NCBI GenBank assembly: GCA_902764145.1 | Contig: CACWUS010000004.1 | Coordinates: 1-64,000, forward strand | Source of the DNA: an uncultured Erysipelotrichaceae bacterium | GTDB taxonomy: Bacteria; Bacillota_I; Bacilli_A; RF39; UBA660 | Direction: 5' to 3' | DNA length: 64,000 nt | Shown here: positions 47,224 through 55,130 of the stretch, one piece after another | Layout: the number at the start of each line of letters is the position of its first letter | Numbering within the stretch: the first letter of the stretch is position 1 | Notes under the pieces: model-generated | Told to the model about the DNA's origin: nothing | Databases searched by the model: none | Seen by the model: only the letters and a program-made list of their open reading frames with translations | Translations under genes and position numbers: made by a program

Positions 47224-48252
47224 TTACCTAATATATTTCTGTTCTTTTGTTAAATAATCTTTTTGAAAATTTTCCCACATTAAATGATACTCATTATAAT
47301 TCTTTTTGCTTACACTTCTTTTTTTATAATTTATTAATTCATTATCAACATTTTTTGAAATTACTTTCATATAAGAATTTTCCACTATTATTTTTTTCAT
47401 AAAATTACTTTGTTCCTTATTTGCATAATATCTCGGTTGAACCTTCTCACCAACTCTAGTGTAAATTATTTTTTTACTGGAAATTGGAAATAGTATAAAA
47501 ACATTTTTTTGATTCCAACTACAATTTAATCTATAATTATTACCATTTAAATACTCTAGAAAAATAATTGGATTATCACTAGTTGGCAAATCAATTTCAT
47601 CATCCACCGTTATTATACCCCATTTGTTACTGTGAAAAATAGATGAAACGAAATCTAATAGTTTCATTGCCATAGATAAGTAAAATTGTTTCCCTGTATA
47701 TGTTTCTATTTTTAATAGATTATTTTTTTCTATAGTTACATTTAAAGGAAATAAACTAGCATAACTTAAATCATCTTTGTTCTCATTATTATTATTTTGA
47801 AATTTATTTTTTGTCATTGAAGATAGTTTTTTCCCAAATTCTTCACATTCTTCTTCAAATATCTTTGAAAATTCATTTTTATCTATATTTAAAATTTTCA
47901 ATAAAGTACTTGGCATTCTTATTAAATTACATACTAAGAAGTCTATTATAGCATTCCAATCTTCTATTGATAATTTTTCTCCTTTTTTTGCTCTATTCAA
48001 TGGTTCATTAGCAGGTGTTTCATACTTTTCACTAAACATCTTTTCAATATCATCTATTTCAATCCCATTACTAAATCTTACGAACATACTATCATAGGTA
48101 CACACATTTTTAATTGCTTCCTTATTCCATATAGGAATATTTTTATTTGATACTAAAAGATTATAAACCCAAACCTTTCCAGATTCACATTCCCATTCTT
48201 TCAAATACATTTTAGATATATAATGATTGTTTCTCGATATTTCACTTCTCAT
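47224..48252 (-). CDS. DUF4238-family protein
   Basis: The 342-aa soluble protein begins with NNHYISKMYLKEW and continues with IKNVCTYDSMFV and IEKMFSEKYE, the conserved N-terminal pattern of DUF4238 (NHYVPxxYLxxF...). This family has no settled function but is frequent in accessory and defence regions. ATG 48252 is preferred over TTG 48264, with GGGTGA upstream. It is divergent from a membrane-protein gene with back-to-back extended -10 sites. Confidence 0.65.
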   Translation of the reverse strand: MRSEISRNNHYISKMYLKEWECESGKVWVYNLLVSNKNIPIWNKEAIKNVCTYDSMFVRFSNGIEIDDIEKMFSEKYETPANEPLNRAKKGEKLSIEDWNAIIDFLVCNLIRMPSTLLKILNIDKNEFSKIFEEECEEFGKKLSSMTKNKFQNNNNENKDDLSYASLFPLNVTIEKNNLLKIETYTGKQFYLSMAMKLLDFVSSIFHSNKWGIITVDDEIDLPTSDNPIIFLEYLNGNNYRLNCSWNQKNVFILFPISSKKIIYTRVGEKVQPRYYANKEQSNFMKKIIVENSYMKVISKNVDNELINYKKRSVSKKNYNEYHLMWENFQKDYLTKEQKYIR

Positions 48253-48282
48253 ATAATCACCCAATAAAACAATAGTATCTTT

Positions 48283-48309
48283 ATTATATCATGGATAATA
48301 TGTTATAAT
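48283..48309. promoter_or_regulatory. Divergent extended -10 pair
   Basis: TGATATAAT on the minus strand (-10 at 48288-48283) and TGTTATAAT on the plus strand (-10 at 48304-48309) serve the DUF4238 gene and the membrane-protein gene. The two start regions are only about 15 bp apart, so the genes may be regulated together. Confidence 0.5.
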
Positions 48310-48334
48310 AATTAGCAATATTTGAGGTGATATT

Positions 48335-48970
48335 ATGTTTGAAGATATAGAAAAAATATTTAAAAGAGAAGATTTATTAACTAAAATATCAAGGCTATTT
48401 CCAATTTTATATATTTTCACTGCTTCATTACTTACTATATTTAGAAGTCTCAAAATGAACATATTTATTTTTTTAATTGTCATATTTGCAATAGATTTTT
48501 TCTTTTATGCATTTATAATGTATTTATTTCTCTTTATATCAAGCAATATAAGTATTAAAAAAATATTTAATATAAAATTTTCAATTAATAGAATCAAAAA
48601 CTATATAAATAATAGTAAAAAGAAACTTAAAAATAAAATATCAAAAAGAGTTAATATCAAAACTAAAGAACAATATATTCCAATAATAAATCATTATAGA
48701 GATTATTCATTAAAAAAGATTATTTTTAAGTTTAATTTTAATGACTTATTATCAATAATCAGTGTTATTTTAACTTTAACTTTTGGAATATATAAATTTG
48801 AACCTGATACTTCAACAATGTATATAAAAATTATTTCAACGATAATATTATTACCTTCACTTACAATATTATTAATTAATATGATAATTGATGATTATAG
48901 TATTTTTATTGGAAAAAAGGACATATATAAAAGATTAGAAGAAATGTTCACAGAATTATATTTAGAATAA
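48335..48970 (+). CDS. Membrane protein, unknown
   Basis: The 211-aa protein has two hydrophobic helices near the start (about 20-75) and two near the end (about 135-185), separated by a basic Lys/Asn-rich cytosolic loop. No domain is recognised. GAGGTGATATT precedes the ATG. It is the only plus-strand gene of the right half of the island and ends at a two-way terminator. Confidence 0.55.
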   Translation: MFEDIEKIFKREDLLTKISRLFPILYIFTASLLTIFRSLKMNIFIFLIVIFAIDFFFYAFIMYLFLFISSNISIKKIFNIKFSINRIKNYINNSKKKLKNKISKRVNIKTKEQYIPIINHYRDYSLKKIIFKFNFNDLLSIISVILTLTFGIYKFEPDTSTMYIKIISTIILLPSLTILLINMIIDDYSIFIGKKDIYKRLEEMFTELYLE

Positions 48971-49053
48971 TTTAAGAAAACATATTGTATTAAATTATTG
49001 ATTCTTTTAAATAATTAATACCAAACAATAACAAATAGTAATGAAACAGGGAT

Positions 49054-49095
49054 AATAAAAATGACATAGCTCACTAGAAGCTTGTCATTTTTATT
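49054..49095 (+). terminator. Bidirectional terminator
   Basis: A 13-bp perfect stem (49054-49066 with 49083-49095) with a 16-nt loop lies between converging genes; T-rich arms serve both directions. Confidence 0.75.
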
Positions 49096-51281
49096 TAATA
49101 ATTACCATTAAACATGTTTATTTCTCTATATATTTTTTGTAATGAAGATGTAGTAATATCTACAAGCGGTTCATACATAAATGAATTTAAATGGATAAAT
49201 TCAGGAACAGAGATAATCGCTTTTGTAACTATCTTTTTATCATCATCTCTAATCTTTGATTTTACTTTATCATATTCTTCACCTAGTGTTAAATTTTCAT
49301 TGATTAATGATGGTTCAATTTTATTAAATATTTTTTCTAACAGTAATCTTATCCCTATTGAAAAAATAATTTTTTCATCTAATTCTATACTATTGCTCAA
49401 GTTTTTGGATAACAATGTTTTTATATTTGAATTCAAAATGCTAGATATTTTTGTTGTTGAATCAAACATAAGATTGATATCAAATGTTTCTTTGAATATT
49501 GGTGCCAAATCTCCAACAGTTATTTTTTCTGTATTTTTTCTATAATGCAAAACATCACATAATAAATCATATTTTGGGTCATTACTACTATATTTTAGTT
49601 CAATCATATTTCTTGCAACAGGAATTAATGCTAAAAATTTTTGCTCTGAACAATTACTTTTTAGTTGATCCTTCCAACTCGAAAACAATTCCATCCCTCC
49701 ACCAATAATACTTTCTTTGAATTTATCAAAATTTTCACTATTATTATTTTGTTTAATATAATACTTTTCATAATTGCTAACTCTATGTTTACAAGTACTA
49801 AAAAAGTCAAAATTATGGGTTAATATCCAACACATTATATTAACATTTTTTGATAACTCACTTATATACTCTATCATTGCATATTTATTTTTATAATCAA
49901 AAGAATCCACTATATCATCTAAAATAATAAAAGTGTCTGTATTTTTTTCTATACTCATAAATAAATCAAATAAGAAATATAGAACCGTTAAAGCTCTTTT
50001 TTCTCCTGTGCTTAACGTATCTTTTAATAATATTTCTTCCACTTCTTTTTCTTCATTTTGACCTTTATGTATAAAAGTAAATATTGGATTTGTTCTACCT
50101 ACCATGGAATTAAATTTATTACTAATTGTAATTTTAAAAGGAACGTCAAATCTTTCATTAAAAATTTCACATATCTCTTCCCATTTAGTTTTTTGGTTAT
50201 TCGACTCATCAATTAATCTTTTTATACTTTCCTCTGATTTGTTGATTTGCTCATTTACAATAATTATTTCGTCTTTATAATTTTCTAATTTTCCTGCAAT
50301 AACCTTAATCATAAATAAAGAAATATCACTCATTTGTGTTAAAATTTCAGGGTCCGAAATATAAGTACGTATAGCTTTTGTATTTTTATTTTTATTTATT
50401 TTAGATAACAAATCTTCAGCAGTTTTTTGTGTGACTTCATCATGATATATTTTCTTCTTTTCATCATCATATAGTTTTTGAAACTTATCAACACTATCAA
50501 TTAATTCATCTACATTTTTGATTTTTAATGCATGACCTGCTTCAAAAAAACCATTAGTACTTAATTCTTTTAGTAATTTAGAAGCTTCAATGCTACCAAA
50601 AGCTCCTGCAAATAAATTTGTATGTATTTTAGAATCAATTGTTTCATTCAATATTTTTACTTCATTTATAAAATTTAAAGAAGTAATAATTGGTAATGTA
50701 TTATCATTAAAAACATCAAAGAATGAATAACTTAATGAAATCTTATTATTCCAATTCAAATCAGATAAATACTTAATAATGTCTTTCCAATTATTTAACT
50801 TGAAATAATCAGAAAAAAACTTAAGTACAATATTTTTATTATCTTCTGCTTTTTTCTTGTTGCCTAGCTGATTGGATATTTTTAATGAAATACTATCTAT
50901 TTGTTCTATGACTGAATTAAATATATTTCCATATTTTGTTTTTAAATCTGATGAAATTGTTAATAAGCTTAAACTATCTGACTGCATGTTCATAGTATTT
51001 TTTATGTATTCATCATAATTATAAACAACAATATTATTTATATTTTCTAAATTAGAATTTTTGTATGTTTTACCATCAAAATCAATCTCATATTCTCCAT
51101 CTCTGTTATAAATTCTATCTCTAGGCAATTGAGATTTTGAAATTGCTTTAAATCCAAGGGCAAGTGAAGTTTTAGTTCCTCCATTAGGAGCATATATTAG
51201 TGCATTTGAATTAACATTTGCAACACCTCTTAAATCCTTTATTCCATATATGTTTTTAAATTTTTTGATTGATATATTCAT
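49095..51281 (-). CDS. PrrC/RloC-like ATPase with candidate anticodon-nuclease triad
   Basis: The 728-aa protein is an ABC/SMC-type ATPase with Walker A YAPNGGTKTS (30-39), a coiled-coil middle (about 260-370), signature LSTGEKRAL (423-431), Walker B FIILDDIVDSFD (451-462) and LTHNFDFF. This is the pattern of the AAA_13 group that includes PrrC and RloC. The C-terminal part has Arg557-x3-Glu561 (ARNMIELK) and His579 (VLHYRK), fitting the Arg-Glu-His triad of their tRNA anticodon nuclease. PrrC is guarded by a type I restriction enzyme, and an hsd operon lies 2.2 kb away. It is led by a hairpin leader at 51296. Confidence 0.65.
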   Translation of the reverse strand: MNISIKKFKNIYGIKDLRGVANVNSNALIYAPNGGTKTSLALGFKAISKSQLPRDRIYNRDGEYEIDFDGKTYKNSNLENINNIVVYNYDEYIKNTMNMQSDSLSLLTISSDLKTKYGNIFNSVIEQIDSISLKISNQLGNKKKAEDNKNIVLKFFSDYFKLNNWKDIIKYLSDLNWNNKISLSYSFFDVFNDNTLPIITSLNFINEVKILNETIDSKIHTNLFAGAFGSIEASKLLKELSTNGFFEAGHALKIKNVDELIDSVDKFQKLYDDEKKKIYHDEVTQKTAEDLLSKINKNKNTKAIRTYISDPEILTQMSDISLFMIKVIAGKLENYKDEIIIVNEQINKSEESIKRLIDESNNQKTKWEEICEIFNERFDVPFKITISNKFNSMVGRTNPIFTFIHKGQNEEKEVEEILLKDTLSTGEKRALTVLYFLFDLFMSIEKNTDTFIILDDIVDSFDYKNKYAMIEYISELSKNVNIMCWILTHNFDFFSTCKHRVSNYEKYYIKQNNNSENFDKFKESIIGGGMELFSSWKDQLKSNCSEQKFLALIPVARNMIELKYSSNDPKYDLLCDVLHYRKNTEKITVGDLAPIFKETFDINLMFDSTTKISSILNSNIKTLLSKNLSNSIELDEKIIFSIGIRLLLEKIFNKIEPSLINENLTLGEEYDKVKSKIRDDDKKIVTKAIISVPEFIHLNSFMYEPLVDITTSSLQKIYREINMFNGNY

Positions 51282-51295
51282 TTTTACCTCCTACT

Positions 51296-51367
51296 AAAAA
51301 ACGCCAATACAAAAACCATCTAAAAAATGACCTGTACTAGCGCACTTTTCTTGAGTAAGTTATAACA
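51296..51367 (-). promoter_or_regulatory. Leader element A: -10, terminator hairpin, RBS (copy before the PrrC/RloC-like gene)
   Basis: On the minus strand TGTTATAAC (51367-51359) is followed by CGCTAGTACA (51342-51333) pairing with TGTATTGGCG (51311-51302; two G-U), a 21-nt loop containing TCATTTTTTAGATGG, six T (51301-51296), then AGTAGGAGG and the start codon 14 nt after the T run. The loop core and the T6-AGTWGG junction match the leader at 40941. It may also end the AbiTii/HEPN transcript. Confidence 0.5.
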
Positions 51368-51410
51368 TAAAATAACAAATAATTCATTATTATTAGAATT
51401 AACTTTTTTA

Positions 51411-52409
51411 TTATTCTTTAATGCTTTCATATCCTTTAATTATATCACCAATCAAAATATATAAATGAAGTATTGTATCTTTTATTTCATTTAAAGAAAC
51501 ATCATTATGAAGTCCCTTGCATACTCTATCATTTATACTTTCTATCCATGATGCTGTTTGTAATACATTATCCTTTTTCATTTGATTTATTGAAACTTTG
51601 TCAAGAATAGCATACAATCTATTCAAATAGTGATCTCCCGTTATATCAAATTCCTTTCCACTTTCTAGAATTATTGTTTTATTTGAAAAATCAGGATATA
51701 ATTTTTTAAATAGATTGTCTGTAAACTCTCTTAATAATTTTCTGCATGACGTTGATGCTTGAGAATAGCTTTCTTCATCTTTCTCTTTTAATCTAGAATA
51801 TATAGATGATAATTTTCTTATTCCACCAGGAAGATTATCTACAAGATATTTATCAACTATATTTCTATAATCTTCAAAAATATTTTCAATTTTTTCACTA
51901 AATTTTAATTGAATGTTAATATTCATAGCGTACCTATAGTACTCTCCTCTTAAAATAGATAATTTTCTTTGGCTTTCCTTTATAAAGTGAATAGTTTCTG
52001 TATTATTCTTTGTCACTCTATTTAATAAATTGTTCATTGCAGCATGTGAATATTCTCCCGCAACAGAAACTCCCGCCGTTGTATAAGAACCCAATGATTT
52101 TTGTGCAGCTTCACAAGATAATTCAAGTTCACTAACTAATTCTGTAAATAATACTCTTTCACCTTTATCATTTTTTCTTTCTCTACCATGTTTTGCTCCC
52201 AATTCGAATATATCACTAGGAATTCCATCTTTTGTTGATTTATATCCTTCCATCTCACAAACAAGCCAATCTACAGATTCATAATCATCCATAATCCTTG
52301 CTAACCTTAAACATTTTAATGCAATAATGGATGATTTTACATTTGCATCTTCTAATTGACTTAGTATTTCATCCGATAGATTTAAAGCTTCTTCTATTTT
52401 TGATTTCAT
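51411..52409 (-). CDS. AbiTii-type abortive infection protein
   Basis: The 332-aa protein starts with an AbiTii-like domain: helices with ALKCLRLARIMDDYESVDWLVCEMEGY (about residues 20-50), as in the AbiTii consensus of Leu/Ala-rich helices followed by W....E..GY. The C-terminal half is helical with no recognised motif. It is the second gene of a two-gene unit behind the HEPN-like gene (39 nt gap). ATG 52409 is used; GTG 52418 lies too near AAAGGAT. A role in phage-triggered growth arrest is inferred from family. Confidence 0.65.
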   Translation of the reverse strand: MKSKIEEALNLSDEILSQLEDANVKSSIIALKCLRLARIMDDYESVDWLVCEMEGYKSTKDGIPSDIFELGAKHGRERKNDKGERVLFTELVSELELSCEAAQKSLGSYTTAGVSVAGEYSHAAMNNLLNRVTKNNTETIHFIKESQRKLSILRGEYYRYAMNINIQLKFSEKIENIFEDYRNIVDKYLVDNLPGGIRKLSSIYSRLKEKDEESYSQASTSCRKLLREFTDNLFKKLYPDFSNKTIILESGKEFDITGDHYLNRLYAILDKVSINQMKKDNVLQTASWIESINDRVCKGLHNDVSLNEIKDTILHLYILIGDIIKGYESIKE

Positions 52410-52448
52410 AAAAAACACATCCTTTCATATTATAACAAATACATTTAA

Positions 52449-53201
52449 TTAATCTAAACATGTATTTACTTCATTTAAAAGTTCCAAAGCAAACTCATAT
52501 ACTTTTCGATAAAAATCTTTCTCAGATAAAACAATCATTAACTCAAGAATTATAAAAAATCTTTTTTGTTTATTAACAATTTTTTCTATATCGTCAAATT
52601 TAATATTCATCATCTTATTAGTTATTATTTTTGATTTATATTTTTTATCTAATGGAAATCTAAAACACATGGAAAAATCGTCATTTGAGGCATATTCTTT
52701 TATTTGTTTTAATTGTTCTACGCAATATTCATAGTAATCCGATTTAAGCCCAATTTTAGTTAAGAAATCTTTTTCTTCTGTAAAAATATTCAAAATATCA
52801 TGATTAGTTGGTATTTCTTCGTTTTTTCTTAATAAAACTGCTTTAATAACCAATTCAGTATAATGACTAACCATAAATAAATATGAGTAAAATAAATTAT
52901 TATTTTTACTATCCATCATTTTATTTCTAATAATAATTATTGCTTCAAAATAAGAATTTTTATAATCCTTAAAATAAGATGCTTTTTTATATATTTCTGC
53001 TGGATTATCAATTAATTTGAATTTTTCGTATATATTTTTAACTATTGCGCTTGTTTTAGAACCTTTAATTGAAGAAGCCTTTTCTATAACTTTATCTTCA
53101 TTATAAATTTTAATCATTTCTTTTCTATAAAAGTCTTTTTCATCAATAACTTTTTCTATTTCTTTTTCAATAGATTTTATATCCTCTATTTTATTTTCCA
53201 T
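52449..53201 (-). CDS. HEPN-like protein
   Basis: The 250-aa helical protein contains YLFMVSHYTELVIKAVLLRKNEEIPTNHDI (about residues 105-135), a pattern of HEPN proteins in which a TELxIKAxL helix is followed by Arg and His; the Arg-His spacing (9) is longer than the classic Rx4-6H. The FRFPLD segment after it also recurs in this group. It may be an RNase toxin or its inactive relative. It is first in a unit with AbiTii and has a good promoter upstream. Confidence 0.55.
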   Translation of the reverse strand: MENKIEDIKSIEKEIEKVIDEKDFYRKEMIKIYNEDKVIEKASSIKGSKTSAIVKNIYEKFKLIDNPAEIYKKASYFKDYKNSYFEAIIIIRNKMMDSKNNNLFYSYLFMVSHYTELVIKAVLLRKNEEIPTNHDILNIFTEEKDFLTKIGLKSDYYEYCVEQLKQIKEYASNDDFSMCFRFPLDKKYKSKIITNKMMNIKFDDIEKIVNKQKRFFIILELMIVLSEKDFYRKVYEFALELLNEVNTCLD

Positions 53202-53284
53202 ACTTTTTCTCCTTTATTTGTTCAAACAATACAAATTAATGAATATTAGTAATTAACCAAAGTTTCATAACATCGCTTGTTCTC

Positions 53285-53313
53285 ATTCTATCAGAAATCT
53301 ATTTAAACTTCAA
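53285..53313 (-). promoter_or_regulatory. Promoter of the HEPN/AbiTii unit
   Basis: TTGAAG (53313-53308) and TAGAAT (53290-53285) on the minus strand are 17 bp apart, leaving a leader of about 75 nt. The leader carries TTGTTTGAACAA, a small palindrome near the ribosome site. Confidence 0.55.
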
Positions 53314-53330
53314 ATATGAAAATAATAAAA

Positions 53331-53602
53331 AAGTATTCAACCAAAACCCCCTGAAGCAACTTAATCGTCCTCTTCAGTCTGAAGAGCACAAGTATGCACT
53401 ATTTTTATCAAATTAGTTTAATTAATGCACAAAAGTATTAATAATGATTAAAAAATGTTATTTTAGATTACCTCAACTACTATAAAAAGGACACTAGATT
53501 AAACTCAATTGAACTTTTTTGAACATAATTGTGTAGTAAATAAACTCAAATAAACAAAAATGGAGCCTTTCGGCTCCTTCAGGGGGTTTTGGTTGAATAC
53601 TT
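53331..53602. mobile_element. 272-bp element with 26-bp perfect terminal inverted repeats
   Basis: The sequence AAGTATTCAACC...CTGAAG (53331-53356) is repeated exactly in inverse orientation at 53577-53602. The 220 bp between hold no gene, but a CTCTTCAG/TGAAGAG palindrome (53372-53387) and a terminator hairpin. The arrangement suits a MITE-like element or a recombination site cassette. No clear target-site duplication is seen. It lies exactly at the right edge of the defence island. Confidence 0.55.
53556..53577 (-). terminator. Terminator hairpin inside the inverted-repeat element
   Basis: GGAGCC (53562-53567) pairs with GGCTCC (53572-53577), loop GAAA on the minus strand, followed by ATTTTTG. 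It could stop transcription entering the island from the right. Confidence 0.6.
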
Positions 53603-53626
53603 CCATATTGTTTCGTAGAAGTATTC
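53595..53626. repeat. GAATACTTC inverted arms, recombinase-site-like
   Basis: GAATACTTC (53595-53603) and GAAGTATTC (53618-53626) are inverted 9-mers 14 bp apart. The left arm is the outer end of the element's right repeat, so AAGTATTC occurs three times within 300 bp. Such arms around a short core resemble tyrosine-recombinase crossover sites; no recombinase is in the window. Confidence 0.35.
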
Positions 53627-53698
53627 GATGACATATTTCTATGTCAATTTAATTATATAATGATTATTAATTTATTGTCAATTGATAAATTAATATTT

Positions 53699-54262
53699 TT
53701 ACAAATTTTGTATTTCATCATAGAGTTGATACCAATTATCTACTCTTTTTACTTGTGTTTCTTTATTTCTATTTATATCTGAATTGAATAATATTACTTT
53801 AATACCTTCTTTACTTAATTGTTCACATGTATCTATAGCATCATCTATCATTAAATCTATATTTTCATTTTTACATGTTTCTATTTTATATGTTTGATGT
53901 GTTATTAATTTATCATAATTAATATTATTATTTTCTAAATATTCTTCACAAAACTTTTGAGCATCTTCATAAAATTTATCACTTCTTGCAGTTATAATAA
54001 ATATTTTATTCCCTTCACTTCTAAGTTTATCTATTATTTCTTTAGCACCATCTTTTATTTTTATTTTATTACCCATTTCAACTGCATGATCATTAAAGAA
54101 TTTCTTTGTTATTTCATCATCTAAAAAGCCTCTAATAATGTTCTCGAAGTTTTTAATTAATCTATTATCATTACAATAAATACTATCATATTTATAACAA
54201 TATTCTTTTATAACTTCACTTGAATTAGTAATTGTATCATCTATATCAATACCTATATTCAT
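53699..54262 (-). CDS. HAD-family nucleotidase (NT5C-like)
   Basis: The 187-aa protein has HAD motif I DIDDTITNS (Asp6, Asp8), motif II ITARS, and motif IV IDLMIDDAIDTC. It fits the 5'(3')-deoxyribonucleotidase branch, which removes phosphate from nucleotides; the substrate is not certain. It is cytosolic and follows a kinase-fold gene by 37 nt. Confidence 0.75.
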   Translation of the reverse strand: MNIGIDIDDTITNSSEVIKEYCYKYDSIYCNDNRLIKNFENIIRGFLDDEITKKFFNDHAVEMGNKIKIKDGAKEIIDKLRSEGNKIFIITARSDKFYEDAQKFCEEYLENNNINYDKLITHQTYKIETCKNENIDLMIDDAIDTCEQLSKEGIKVILFNSDINRNKETQVKRVDNWYQLYDEIQNL

Positions 54263-54299
54263 TATTCACCTCGCTATAAAATTATAACATATTATTATT

Positions 54300-55010
54300 T
54301 TATTTTTTAATTAATTTTAGTCCACTTGTAAACTCTTCATAAGTACTTACTTTTTCTCTTAATTCTCTTTCTATTTGATTTAATACTTCATATAAAACAT
54401 ATGATGGTTTACATTTACCATATAATATAGCTTGATTATAATATTTATTAATATCTTCATCTTTAAAATTATCACCACTTAATAATAAAAATAATATTGT
54501 ATTAGCTAATTCTTTTATATTATGTTTATATACATCAAATGGTTCATTATAATAATCAAATTCATAAAGATCAGTATCTATTACTTTAACACCACCATTT
54601 TCACTAAATAACATATTTTCATGGTGTAAATCATGTACTAATAAATTATAATCTTTAGCAAACATTTTCATTTCATTTTCTATTCCATCTATACTTTTTA
54701 TGCATCCTTCTATATCCATAGTAAGCATTGGTTTTGTTATAAAAAAACCATTTACTAATTTCATTAGGTATCCTACTAAGTTCTCGTCTTTTTTACTTTT
54801 TAAATATATAAAGGTAGAAGGAAACACAAAATATTCACTCTTTATTCTAGATAATCTTCTTAATGTTTCTAATTCTGGAATATTTGTAAATTCCTTAAAT
54901 ACTGTCTTATTATCAGATTGATAACAAGTTCCATTTACTCCACTACCTAGTAATTTTTCTCTGTATTTTTCTGGAACTTTTTTATATACAATATATTTTT
55001 CTTCTAACAT
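54300..55010 (-). CDS. Protein-kinase-fold protein with altered motifs
   Basis: The 236-aa protein has a kinase-like layout: a Gly-rich LGSGVNGTCY loop, VFKEF for the Lys, LVHDLHHENMLF in place of HRDxKxxN and VIDTDLYEF in place of DFG. The HD, N and D residues that bind metal are kept, so phosphotransfer is possible. It is shorter than Hanks-type kinases and has no membrane segment. It may act on a small molecule. ATG 55010 follows AGGTGA; GTG 55019 lies inside that site. Confidence 0.65.
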   Translation of the reverse strand: MLEEKYIVYKKVPEKYREKLLGSGVNGTCYQSDNKTVFKEFTNIPELETLRRLSRIKSEYFVFPSTFIYLKSKKDENLVGYLMKLVNGFFITKPMLTMDIEGCIKSIDGIENEMKMFAKDYNLLVHDLHHENMLFSENGGVKVIDTDLYEFDYYNEPFDVYKHNIKELANTILFLLLSGDNFKDEDINKYYNQAILYGKCKPSYVLYEVLNQIERELREKVSTYEEFTSGLKLIKK

Positions 55011-55076
55011 AATAATCACCTAGCAAATGATTATTCTAGCATATTATTATTTTTATGTAAATTAAAATATATGTAA

Positions 55077-55105
55077 TTTACTTTGGGTTATTTATATGTT
55101 AAAAT
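55077..55105 (+). promoter_or_regulatory. Promoter of the 374-aa-frame gene
   Basis: TTTACT (55077-55082) and TAAAAT (55100-55105) are 17 bp apart, 25 nt upstream of the chosen start. It lies inside the longer open frame, which supports the downstream start. Confidence 0.5.
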
Positions 55106-55130
55106 AATTTTGATAATAGGAGTGTATAAG

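Noticed and set aside
49114-49708. Two plus-strand frames opposite the PrrC/RloC-like gene
   Set aside because: They lie wholly inside the motif-bearing ATPase gene and have no ribosome sites.
53629-53646. TGACATA/TATGTCA hairpin right of the inverted-repeat element
   Set aside because: Seven base pairs but no T run on either strand; not enough for a terminator or site call.
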